64,000 nt of DNA from DASQZJ01 sp035638775 (GTDB lineage Bacteria; Pseudomonadota; Gammaproteobacteria; UBA5335; SLRW01), in contig DASQZJ010000020.1 of the NCBI GenBank assembly GCA_035638775.1, forward strand, positions 62,001 to 126,000. Reading direction: 5' to 3'. Made by a program: the position numbers and the translations under genes. Below, in pieces: positions 7,054 through 14,737 of this stretch. Under the pieces are notes generated by a model. The model saw only the letters and a program-made list of their open reading frames with translations. It searched no databases and had not been told where the DNA came from. Every line of letters starts with the position of its first letter. Within the stretch, counting starts at the first letter, position 1.

Positions 7054-9273
7054 ATGCCATCCCGGGAGCCCATACTGCGCGTCGCTCTCGCCGCGCCCCT
7101 GTACCGCTGCTTCGACTATCTGCCGCCCGCGCGCGCGGACGGGTCGGTGCCGGAGCCGGGAACGCGCGTGCGCGTGCCCTTCGGCCGCAGCCGGGCGGTC
7201 GGCGTCCTGGTAGAGGTCGCGCACCGAAGCCGGGTCCCGGTCGAAAGTCTCAAACGGGCCCTGGCGGTCCTCGACGAACGCCCGGTGCTGGACGCGGACG
7301 TGCTCGCAATGGCGCGCTGGGCCGCCGAATACTATCGTCACCCTCCCGGCGAGGTGCTCGCGGCGGCCCTGCCGGTGGCCCTGCGCCGCGGTGAGCCGGC
7401 CCGGATGCGGCTCCCGGTGCACTGGGCCCTGACGGCCGCTGGCCGCGCGCTCGGGCCCGGAGAGCCGGTCCGCGCGCCACGCCAGGCGCGCCTCGTGCAA
7501 CGCCTGCGGGAAGCGCCCGGGGGACTCTCGGCAACCGCCATCCACGAGGAACCCGGAAACTGGCGCCACGCGCTGCACGCACTGCGCCGGAAGGGGCTGG
7601 TGGCGTCGGTCCCGGGGCCCCGGCACGAGCCGGGCACCGGGTGCGGGAACCCGGAGGCGCCGCCGGCGCCGGGCCCGGGCCAGCACGCCGCGATCGACGC
7701 GATCCGCGAGGCCCTGGGCCAGTTCGCCTGTTTCCTCCTGGAAGGTGTTACCGGCAGCGGCAAGACCGAGGTATACCTGCGCTGCGTGGAGCGCGTCCTG
7801 GAGCGCGGCGGGCAGGCACTGATCCTGGTCCCGGAGATCGGCCTGACGCCACAGCTGATCGACCGTTTCCGGCGCCGCTTCGGCGTGCCGATGTCGGTGC
7901 TGCACTCGGGGCTGACCGACCGCGAGCGCCTCGATGCCTGGCTGCGTGCCCGCGAGGGGCGGGCCGGGATCGTGATCGGGACCCGTTCGGCGGTGTTCGT
8001 GCCGCTGGCGCGACCCGGGCTGATCGTGGTGGACGAGGAGCACGACCTGTCGTTCAAGCAGCAGGAGGGCTTTCGCTACTCCGCCCGCGACCTCGCGGTG
8101 TGGCGTGCCCGGCACTGCGGCATCCCCGCCGTGCTGGGGTCGGCCACACCGTCACTGGAGAGCCTCGCCAATGCCCGGACCGGCCGCTACCGTCGCCTGA
8201 GCCTGCCGCACCGGGCCGGGCGCGCCGCGGAGCCGGAGCTGCGCCTCCTGGACGTGCGCGCGGTGCCACTGGAGGAGGGCCTGTCCCCACGCCTGCTGCA
8301 GGCGGTGCAGCGGCACCTCGATCAGGGCACGCAGGTGCTGGTCTTCCTCAACCGCCGCGGCTTCGCGCCGACGCTGCTGTGCCACGCCTGCGGCTGGGTG
8401 TCGCGCTGCGAACGCTGCGACGCGCGGCTGACTCTCCACCGTCGCACGGGCGGCTCGCGCCTGCTCTGTCATCACTGCGGTGCCACCCGCCCCGCACTGC
8501 ACGCCTGTCCCGAGTGCGGCGGCGAGCTGGTCGCGCTGGGCCAGGGCACCGAGCGCGTCGCCTCCGCCCTGGAGGAGCGCTTCCCGGGCGCCGGGGTGCT
8601 GCGCATCGATCGCGACAGCACGCAGCGGCGAGGCTCCATGCAGGAGCTGCTGGAGGAGGCGCACACCGGCCGCAGCCGGATCCTCCTGGGCACGCAGATG
8701 CTGGCCAAGGGCCACCACTTTCCGGAAGTCACCCTGGCAGCGATCGTCGACGCCGACCAGGGCCTGTTCGGCGCCGATTTCCGTGCGCCCGAGCGCATGG
8801 CACAGCTGATCACCCAGGTCGCGGGGCGTGCCGGGCGCGCCGGCCGGCCCGGCGAGGTGCTGATCCAGACGCACCACCCGGAGCACCCCCTGTTGCGCAC
8901 GCTGCTGCGTGAAGGCTACGGCGCATTCGCGCGCATGGCGCTGGAAGAGCGGCGCGCGGCGACGCTGCCCCCGTACAGCCGGCTGGCGTTGCTGCGCGCC
9001 GAGGCACCGCGCCGGGAGCCGCCGCCACGCTTTCTCGAGGCGGCACTGGAGCTGGCGCGGCAGCACGCGGCAGACGACGTCTTCCTGCTGGGACCGGTAC
9101 CGGCTCCGATGGAACGGCGCGCGGGACGCTATCGCTACCAGCTGCTGGTGCAGGCCCCCGACCACCAGCGGATGCAGGGGCTGCTGAGGCCCTGGGTGCC
9201 GAAGCTGGCCGAGCACCCCCTCGCCCGGCGGGTGCGCTGGTCGATCGACGTGGATCCGGCGGAGATGTACTAG
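7054..9273 (+). CDS. priA: Primosomal replication protein N' (helicase PriA)
   Basis: A 739-residue superfamily 2 helicase that recognises stalled forks and reloads the replicative helicase. An N-terminal 3'-DNA-binding domain (LRVALAAPLYRCFDYLPP...) is followed by Walker A GVTGSGKTEVY near residue 230 and the DEEH box in VVDEEHDLSFKQQEGFRYS near 326. A zinc-binding insertion follows with eight cysteines (CHACGWVSRCERCD, CHHCGATRP, CPECGGE) near residues 442-490. Motifs V-VI are present: GTQMLAKGHHFPEVTL and QVAGRAGRAGRPGEV. The length is normal. The start is the ATG at 7054. It lies directly downstream of the DnaA-box region and is followed by a strong terminator. Confidence 0.96.
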   Translation: MPSREPILRVALAAPLYRCFDYLPPARADGSVPEPGTRVRVPFGRSRAVGVLVEVAHRSRVPVESLKRALAVLDERPVLDADVLAMARWAAEYYRHPPGEVLAAALPVALRRGEPARMRLPVHWALTAAGRALGPGEPVRAPRQARLVQRLREAPGGLSATAIHEEPGNWRHALHALRRKGLVASVPGPRHEPGTGCGNPEAPPAPGPGQHAAIDAIREALGQFACFLLEGVTGSGKTEVYLRCVERVLERGGQALILVPEIGLTPQLIDRFRRRFGVPMSVLHSGLTDRERLDAWLRAREGRAGIVIGTRSAVFVPLARPGLIVVDEEHDLSFKQQEGFRYSARDLAVWRARHCGIPAVLGSATPSLESLANARTGRYRRLSLPHRAGRAAEPELRLLDVRAVPLEEGLSPRLLQAVQRHLDQGTQVLVFLNRRGFAPTLLCHACGWVSRCERCDARLTLHRRTGGSRLLCHHCGATRPALHACPECGGELVALGQGTERVASALEERFPGAGVLRIDRDSTQRRGSMQELLEEAHTGRSRILLGTQMLAKGHHFPEVTLAAIVDADQGLFGADFRAPERMAQLITQVAGRAGRAGRPGEVLIQTHHPEHPLLRTLLREGYGAFARMALEERRAATLPPYSRLALLRAEAPRREPPPRFLEAALELARQHAADDVFLLGPVPAPMERRAGRYRYQLLVQAPDHQRMQGLLRPWVPKLAEHPLARRVRWSIDVDPAEMY

Positions 9274-9305
9274 CCGGGCCGCCGCTATCGGCGGCCCGGA
9301 GTTTT
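9274..9305 (+). terminator. Rho-independent terminator of priA
   Basis: An 11-bp perfect GC-rich inverted repeat (9274-9284 and 9289-9299) with loop CTAT starts immediately after the priA stop and is followed by AGTTTT. The T-run is also the first heptamer of the neighbouring repeat element. Confidence 0.8.
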
Positions 9306-9471
9306 AAGTGTTAAGTTTTAAGCTTTAAGAGCGCTGGGCTGCTTCTTCTGAATCTTCTGCGTTTGGCAGGCGCAGGCGGGCTTTCAGGGCTGGACGCAAC
9401 CCGGACGGCGGATTCATGGCAGGAGGAGCGGTCGCGCTCTTGACTTAAGACTTAACACTTAAAACTTGACA
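9302..9471. repeat. Heptamer-armed intergenic element, copy A
   Basis: The left arm is four consecutive 7-bp units (TTTTAAG, TGTTAAG, TTTTAAG, CTTTAAG; 9302-9329). The right arm is four units in the opposite sense (CTTAAGA, CTTAACA, CTTAAAA, CTTGACA; 9444-9471). The order of the variant units is mirrored, so about 20 of 21 positions can pair as a long stem. The 114-bp core (9330-9443) encodes no protein and ends in GGTCGCGCTCTTGA, close to the end of copy C. Two related copies lie at 37357-37517 and 43423-43611. The element lies between priA and msrB. I do not recognise it as a named element. Confidence 0.75.
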
Positions 9472-9501
9472 CTTTCCGCCAACAGACCCGGGGAGGCACC
9501 A

Positions 9502-9909
9502 ATGCCTGATGACAAGATCGTGCGTGACGATAACGACTGGCGTGGACGGCTCACGCCCGAGCAGTACCGGGTGACGCGCCAGGGTGCAACCGAGCGGCCG
9601 TTCACGGGAAAGTACAACGATTGCAGGGAGGACGGCACCTACCGCTGCGTGTGCTGCGGCCAGCCGCTGTTTCGATCGGAGCACAAGTTCGACTCCGGCA
9701 GCGGCTGGCCCAGCTTCTACCGGCCGGTGGAGCGCGCCGCCGTGGCGACCCGGGACGACCAGAGCCTGGGCATGCACCGCACCGAGGTCCTGTGTCCACG
9801 CTGCGACGCCCATCTGGGTCACGTGTTCCCGGACGGTCCCGAGCCCACCGGCCTGCGCTACTGCATCAACTCCGCGGCGCTCGACCTGGACTCCGGGCGG
9901 GACGGCTGA
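9502..9909 (+). CDS. msrB: Peptide-methionine (R)-S-oxide reductase
   Basis: A 135-residue enzyme that reduces the R epimer of methionine sulfoxide in proteins, using thioredoxin. Two zinc-binding Cys pairs are present (CVCCG near residue 50 and CPRCDAHLGHVFPDG near 97). The family motifs FDSGSGWPSFYRP and RYCINSAALDL follow; the Cys in RYCINS, near residue 119, is the catalytic residue. I chose ATG 9502 because a GGGGAGG ribosome site sits just upstream; an earlier ATG at 9466 would start inside the repeat element. The gene is separated from priA by the terminator and copy A. Confidence 0.93.
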   Translation: MPDDKIVRDDNDWRGRLTPEQYRVTRQGATERPFTGKYNDCREDGTYRCVCCGQPLFRSEHKFDSGSGWPSFYRPVERAAVATRDDQSLGMHRTEVLCPRCDAHLGHVFPDGPEPTGLRYCINSAALDLDSGRDG

Positions 9910-9984
9910 GCCGTTCCAGGGACGGGCGGGAACAGGTAGAATGCCGCTCTTTCCCTCCCGCCCGGACGCATTTGGGGGCCCGCC

Positions 9985-11733
9985 TTGAAGGCAGCACTGG
10001 AGCAACTCGTCCGCGAGGCGTTGTCGCGGCTCGGTGAGGACGTCCTGTCCACCGGGCAGGTACCCGCGCGGGTGGCGATCGAGCGTGCCCGGGACAGCCG
10101 CCACGGCGACTTCGCCACCAACGTGGCAATGACCCTCGCGCGCGCCGCGCGCCGCAACCCGCGCGAGCTTGCCGGCCTCATCGTCGAGGCGGTGCCCGCC
10201 TCGCCCGAGGTGGACCGGGTGGAGATCGCCGGCCCCGGCTTCATCAATTTCTTCCTGACGCCGGCCGCCTACCACGCGGAGCTGCGACGCGTGTTCAAGC
10301 AGGGCGATCGCTACGGCCGACAGGACCTGGGCGGCGGCCGGCGGGTGCAGGTCGAGTTCGTTTCGGCGAATCCGACCGGTCCGCTGCACGTCGGCCACGG
10401 ACGGGGAGCGGCCTATGGCGCGAGCGTGGCCAGTCTGCTCGCCGCTGTCGGCTACGACGTGCACCGCGAGTACTACGTCAACGATGCCGGCCGCCAGATG
10501 GACATCCTCGCGCTGAGCGTGTGGTTGCGCTACCTCGAGCGCTGCGGCGTGCGCGTCGACTTCCCGGAGGGGGCCTACCAGGGTCACTACGTACGGGACA
10601 TCGCCGAGGAGCTGTACCGCGGCCACGGCGAGACCCTGCGTCGGGCCGGGACGGACCTGTACCGGGGCCTGCCGGAGAACAGCGACGCCGACACCCGGAT
10701 CGATGCGCTGATCCGCCGGGCCGGCGAACTGCTCGGTGACGAGGCCTATGCGGTGGTGCACAACGCCGGCATCGACGCGATCCTGGCCGACATCCGCGAG
10801 GACCTGGAAGAGTTCGGCGTGGTCTACGACGAATGGTTCTCGGAGCGCTCCCTGGTGGATTCGGGCGCGGTCGACGATGCCCTGACACGCCTGGAGGAGG
10901 CGGGCTACCTGTACCGGTGGAACGGCGCGACCTGGTTCCGGTCCACCGATTTCGGGGACGAGAAGGACCGCGTGGTGGTGCGGGAGAATGGCGTCGCCAC
11001 CTACTTCGCCTCCGATCTCGCCTATCACCTGGACAAGCGGCGGCGCGGCTTTGCGCACATCATCGACATCTGGGGCGCCGACCACCACGGCTACGTGCCG
11101 CGCGTGCGCGCGGGCTTCCAGGCCCTGGGCGGCGACCCGGACATGCTGGACGTGCTGCTGGTGCAGTTCGCGGTGCTCTACCGCGGCGGGCGCAAGGTAT
11201 CGATGTCCACGCGCTCCGGCGAATTCGAGACCCTGCGGGATCTGCGCCGCGAGGTGGGCAACGATGCCGCCCGCTTCTTCTACATCATGCGCTCCAACGA
11301 GCAGCACCTGGATTTCGACATGGACCTGGCGCGGTCCCAGACCAGCGACAACCCGGTCTACTACGTCCAGTACGCGCACGCGCGCATCTGCAGCGTGATG
11401 CGCCAGCTGCGGGAGAAGCGGCTCGGCTTCGACCAGGCCCGCGGGCTCGGGCGGCTGGAGCTGCTGCGGGAGAACCACGAGCAGGCGTTGATGACGGCCG
11501 TGTCCCGCTATCCCGAGGTGGTGGAATCCGCCGCGTCCGGACATGCGCCGCACCAGCTGGCCCACTACCTGCGCGAGCTGGCCAACGCCCTGCATACCTA
11601 CTACAACGCGCACACTTTCCTGGTCGACGACGACGAGCTGCGCGACGCCCGCCTGTGCCTGATTCTCGCGACCCGCCAGGTGCTGCGCAATGGCTGCGGC
11701 CTGCTGGGAATCGGCACGCCGGAGACCATGTAG
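9985..11733 (+). CDS. argS: Arginyl-tRNA synthetase
   Basis: A 582-residue class I synthetase that charges tRNA-Arg. An N-terminal additional domain (LEQLVREALSRLGED) is followed by the HIGH signature as NPTGPLHVGHGRGA near residue 134, the KMSKS-equivalent loop as GGRKVSMSTRSGE near 405, and a C-terminal DALR anticodon-binding domain. It begins at a TTG codon (9985): this gives the family-typical MKAALEQLV N-terminus and no ATG fits. The downstream SPOR gene starts 4 bp after its stop, so the two are probably one operon, as in other gammaproteobacteria. Confidence 0.95.
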   Translation: MKAALEQLVREALSRLGEDVLSTGQVPARVAIERARDSRHGDFATNVAMTLARAARRNPRELAGLIVEAVPASPEVDRVEIAGPGFINFFLTPAAYHAELRRVFKQGDRYGRQDLGGGRRVQVEFVSANPTGPLHVGHGRGAAYGASVASLLAAVGYDVHREYYVNDAGRQMDILALSVWLRYLERCGVRVDFPEGAYQGHYVRDIAEELYRGHGETLRRAGTDLYRGLPENSDADTRIDALIRRAGELLGDEAYAVVHNAGIDAILADIREDLEEFGVVYDEWFSERSLVDSGAVDDALTRLEEAGYLYRWNGATWFRSTDFGDEKDRVVVRENGVATYFASDLAYHLDKRRRGFAHIIDIWGADHHGYVPRVRAGFQALGGDPDMLDVLLVQFAVLYRGGRKVSMSTRSGEFETLRDLRREVGNDAARFFYIMRSNEQHLDFDMDLARSQTSDNPVYYVQYAHARICSVMRQLREKRLGFDQARGLGRLELLRENHEQALMTAVSRYPEVVESAASGHAPHQLAHYLRELANALHTYYNAHTFLVDDDELRDARLCLILATRQVLRNGCGLLGIGTPETM

Positions 11734-11737
11734 GCCG

Positions 11738-12370
11738 ATGGCGCGCGACTACAAGAACGCCCGCCGCCCGCCCCGCCGCAAGAAACGCAGGTCCGGATTT
11801 CCGCCGTGGGCATGGCTGCTCGCGGGCCTGACGCTGGGCGGTGCGCTGGCCGTGATCGCCTTCCTGCTGGTCCCGGGCGCCGCTCCGCACCATCCGGCCT
11901 CGTCGCGACCGGCGTCGCACCCGTCCCCCCGCGCTTCCGCCGGCACCACCGGGAAGACTGCGGCGTCCGGGCACACCACCCCCCGGAAACAGACGAAGGC
12001 CGCCAAGCCGCGCTTCAACTTCTACAAGCTGCTGCCCAACTTCAAGATCGTGATCCCCCGGCGGGAGCACGAGGCGGAGCCGCAACCGTCGCAGGGCGGC
12101 AAGGTGGTCAAGCCGGGGCGTTACTACCTGCAGGCCGGCGCGTTCCGCCACTACTCGGACGCCGACCAGCTCAAGGCCAAGCTGGCGCTGCTCGGGATCG
12201 AGGCGTCGATCCAGAAGGTGACCATCGACAGCCAGGGAGAGGGCAAGGACACCTGGCACCGCGTGCGTATCGGACCGTTCACCGACCTGTCGCGCCTGAA
12301 CACCACCCGTGCCCGACTGCGCAAGCACGGCATCCAGGCGCTGGTGATCCGGTTGCAGGACGGCGGCTGA
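11738..12370 (+). CDS. SPOR-domain cell-division protein, FtsN-like
   Basis: A 210-residue bitopic inner-membrane protein. It has a short, strongly basic cytoplasmic tail (NARRPPRRKKRR), one membrane helix near residues 24-45 (WLLAGLTLGGALAVIAFLLV), a Pro/Ala/Ser-rich periplasmic linker, and a C-terminal SPOR domain from about residue 135 (GRYYLQAGAFRHYSDADQLK ... RVRIGPFTDLSRLNTTRARL). SPOR domains bind denuded peptidoglycan glycan at the septum. Architecture and the position directly after argS both match FtsN of gammaproteobacteria, although FtsN is too variable outside SPOR to prove identity from sequence alone. Confidence 0.85.
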   Translation: MARDYKNARRPPRRKKRRSGFPPWAWLLAGLTLGGALAVIAFLLVPGAAPHHPASSRPASHPSPRASAGTTGKTAASGHTTPRKQTKAAKPRFNFYKLLPNFKIVIPRREHEAEPQPSQGGKVVKPGRYYLQAGAFRHYSDADQLKAKLALLGIEASIQKVTIDSQGEGKDTWHRVRIGPFTDLSRLNTTRARLRKHGIQALVIRLQDGG

Positions 12371-12388
12371 CGCGGCGCCGGCGGATCC

Positions 12389-14551
12389 TCACACCGCCTG
12401 CAGCCGAGCGTAGGCCAGCACAAGCCACTTGCTGCCCGCGCCCTCGAACTGCACCTGCACCCGGGCCTGCGGACCCTGGCCCTCGTAGCTCAGGATCACC
12501 CCCTCGCCGAACTTCGGATGCTGCACGCGCTGGCCGAGCCCCAGTCCGTCGGGCAGCTCCGGCTCGGCCCGGAGCACTGCGTGGCCGCCCACCGCGCGGG
12601 TCACCTGCAGGCGCGGGCGCACGTCCTCCAGCAATTCGGCCGGAAGCTCGCCGATGAAGCGGGACGCGACCGTGTAGCTCTCCCTGCCGTAGAGCCGCCG
12701 CTTCTCCGCGTAGGTGAGATAGAGCTGCTCCATCGCGCGGGTCATCCCCACATAGCACAGGCGCCGCTCCTCCTCCAGTCCCTCCGCGTCCTCCAGGGAA
12801 CGCTGGTGCGGGAACAGGCCATCCTCCATGCCGCACATGAACACTACCGGGAACTCCAGCCCCTTGGCGGAGTGCAGCGTCATCAGCTGCACGCAGTCGT
12901 CCCATTCGTCCGCCTGGCCTTCGCCGGCCTCCAGCGCCGCGTGCGAGAGGAACGAAGCCAGCGGACCGATGTCCTCCATGTCCTCCGCGTAGAAGCCCCG
13001 TGCCGCGTTGACCAGCTCCTGCAGGTTCTCGATGCGGGCCTCGCCGCGCTCACCCTTCTCCTTCTCGAAGTGCTCGATCAGGCCGCTGCGCGTGAGAACG
13101 GCATCGACCTTCTCGTGCAGCTCCAGGCCGCCGATCTCGATCCCCAGCCGGTCGACCAGGCGCAGGAACCCCTGCAGTGCGTTGCCGGCCCGGGAGCTCA
13201 GCGCGGCCTCGTCGACCAGCGCGGCCGCCGCCTGCCAAAGCGACAGGTCCCGCTCGCGCGCGAGCTGGCGGACCTGTTCCATGGTGCGATTGCCGATGCC
13301 CCGGGTGGGCAGGTTGACCACCCGCTCGAACGAGGCGTCATCGTGGCGATTCTCCGTCAGTCGCAGGTAGGCGAGCGCGTCCTTGATCTCGGCGCGCTCG
13401 AAGAACCGCAGCCCGCCGTAGACCCGGTAGGGAATGCCGGCAGCGATCAGGTTCTCCTCGAACACGCGCGACTGCGCGTTGGAGCGGTAGAGCACCGCGA
13501 TCTCGCGCCGTGCCCGCCCGTGCTCCGTCTCGCGGCGGATCCGGTCGATCACGAACTGGGCCTCGTCGAACTCGTTGAAGGCAGCGTACAGCCGGATGGG
13601 CTCGCCTTCCCCGTCCTCGGTCCAGAGCCGTTTGCCCATGCGGGCCCGGTTGTGGGTGATCAGGTGATTGGCGGCCTCCAGGATGGTTCCGGTGGAGCGG
13701 TAGTTCTGCTCCAGGCGCACCGTGAGCGTGTCCGGGAAGTCCTTCACGAAGCGTTGCAGGTTCTCCACGCGCGCGCCCCGCCAGCTGTAGATCGACTGGT
13801 CGTCGTCGCCCACCGCGAACACCGCGCTGCGGTCGCCGGCGAGCAGGCGCATCCACGCGTACTGCAGGGTGTTGGTGTCCTGGAACTCGTCAACCAGGAT
13901 GTGTCGGAACCGCTCCCGGTAGTGCCGGCGCAGGTCGTCGTTGTCCCGGATCAGCTCGTGGGCGCGCAGCAGCAGCTCGGCAAAATCGACCAGCCCGCCG
14001 CGCCGGCACGCCTCCTCGTAGGCGGTGTAGACGCGCACCATCTGCCGATGGACCGGGTCGCCCGTGTCCTGGAGGTGCCAGGGCCGCAGCCCCTCGTCCT
14101 TGCGGGCATTGATGAACCATTGCATCTGGCGTGGCGGCCAGCGGCTCTCGTCGAGCTCCAGTGCGCGCAGCACCCGGCGTACCACCCGGCGCTGGTCCTC
14201 GGCATCCAGGATCTGGAAGGTCTCGGGCAGGTTCGCCTCCCGCCAGTGCAGCCGCAGCAGGCGGTGCGCAAGGCCATGGAAGGTCCCCACCCACATCGCC
14301 CGGGCGGGGATGCCGAGCAGCTGCTCGGTCCGCCCGCGCATCTCGCCCGCCGCCTTGTTGGTGAAGGTCACCGCCATGATGGAGTGCGGCGAGACGTTCT
14401 CCACCTGCACCAGCCAGGCGATACGATGCACCAGCACGCGCGTCTTGCCGCTGCCGGCGCCGGCGAGCACCAGCACCGGTCCGGGCGGAGCGGTCACCGC
14501 TTCGCGCTGACGCTCGTTCAGCGGGTCGAGAATGTGCGAAATGTCTTCCAT
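12389..14551 (-). CDS. uvrD: DNA helicase II (UvrD/Rep family)
   Basis: A 720-residue superfamily 1A 3'-5' helicase for nucleotide excision and mismatch repair. Motifs in order: Q motif LNERQREAV, Walker A AGAGSGKTRVL (residues about 30-40), VTFTNKAAGEMRGR, Walker B VDEFQDTN, motif III VGDDDQSIYSWRGA, motif IV VRLEQNYRS, VQLMTLHSAKGLEFPVVF, and motif VI EERRLCYVGMTRA. A C-terminal Tudor-like stretch ends the protein (LGLGQRVQHPKFGEGVILSY), as in UvrD and PcrA. It converges with the SPOR gene, 18 bp apart. No ribosome site precedes the ATG; a TAAAAT hexamer lies 7 bases upstream. Confidence 0.95.
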   Translation of the reverse strand: MEDISHILDPLNERQREAVTAPPGPVLVLAGAGSGKTRVLVHRIAWLVQVENVSPHSIMAVTFTNKAAGEMRGRTEQLLGIPARAMWVGTFHGLAHRLLRLHWREANLPETFQILDAEDQRRVVRRVLRALELDESRWPPRQMQWFINARKDEGLRPWHLQDTGDPVHRQMVRVYTAYEEACRRGGLVDFAELLLRAHELIRDNDDLRRHYRERFRHILVDEFQDTNTLQYAWMRLLAGDRSAVFAVGDDDQSIYSWRGARVENLQRFVKDFPDTLTVRLEQNYRSTGTILEAANHLITHNRARMGKRLWTEDGEGEPIRLYAAFNEFDEAQFVIDRIRRETEHGRARREIAVLYRSNAQSRVFEENLIAAGIPYRVYGGLRFFERAEIKDALAYLRLTENRHDDASFERVVNLPTRGIGNRTMEQVRQLARERDLSLWQAAAALVDEAALSSRAGNALQGFLRLVDRLGIEIGGLELHEKVDAVLTRSGLIEHFEKEKGERGEARIENLQELVNAARGFYAEDMEDIGPLASFLSHAALEAGEGQADEWDDCVQLMTLHSAKGLEFPVVFMCGMEDGLFPHQRSLEDAEGLEEERRLCYVGMTRAMEQLYLTYAEKRRLYGRESYTVASRFIGELPAELLEDVRPRLQVTRAVGGHAVLRAEPELPDGLGLGQRVQHPKFGEGVILSYEGQGPQARVQVQFEGAGSKWLVLAYARLQAV

Positions 14552-14557
14552 TGAAAT

Positions 14558-14563
14558 ATTTTA
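14558..14563 (-). promoter_or_regulatory. Possible -10 of uvrD
   Basis: On the minus strand TAAAAT ends 7 bases before the uvrD ATG at 14551, where transcription would begin at or next to the start codon. No good -35 is visible. It is either a leaderless start or chance AT-richness. Confidence 0.25.
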
Positions 14564-14737
14564 CTAGGCGGGTCGGGGCGGGAGCCAGAGCGGACCGGAC
14601 CGTCGAAGGGGAGCGCGGCGGCGCGGGTGCCGGAACCGCGACAGCCCCGGCGAAACCAATATACTGGCTGCCGCCTCCGCGCCGAGTCCCCTGGCCGGCC
14701 GAGAGGCGCCCGGTCCCAACCGACAAGGAACATCCCG

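Noticed and set aside
12518..14554. A 678-codon plus-strand frame opposite uvrD
   Set aside because: Shadow of uvrD; composition is unnatural and no motif is present, whereas all helicase motifs are on the minus strand.
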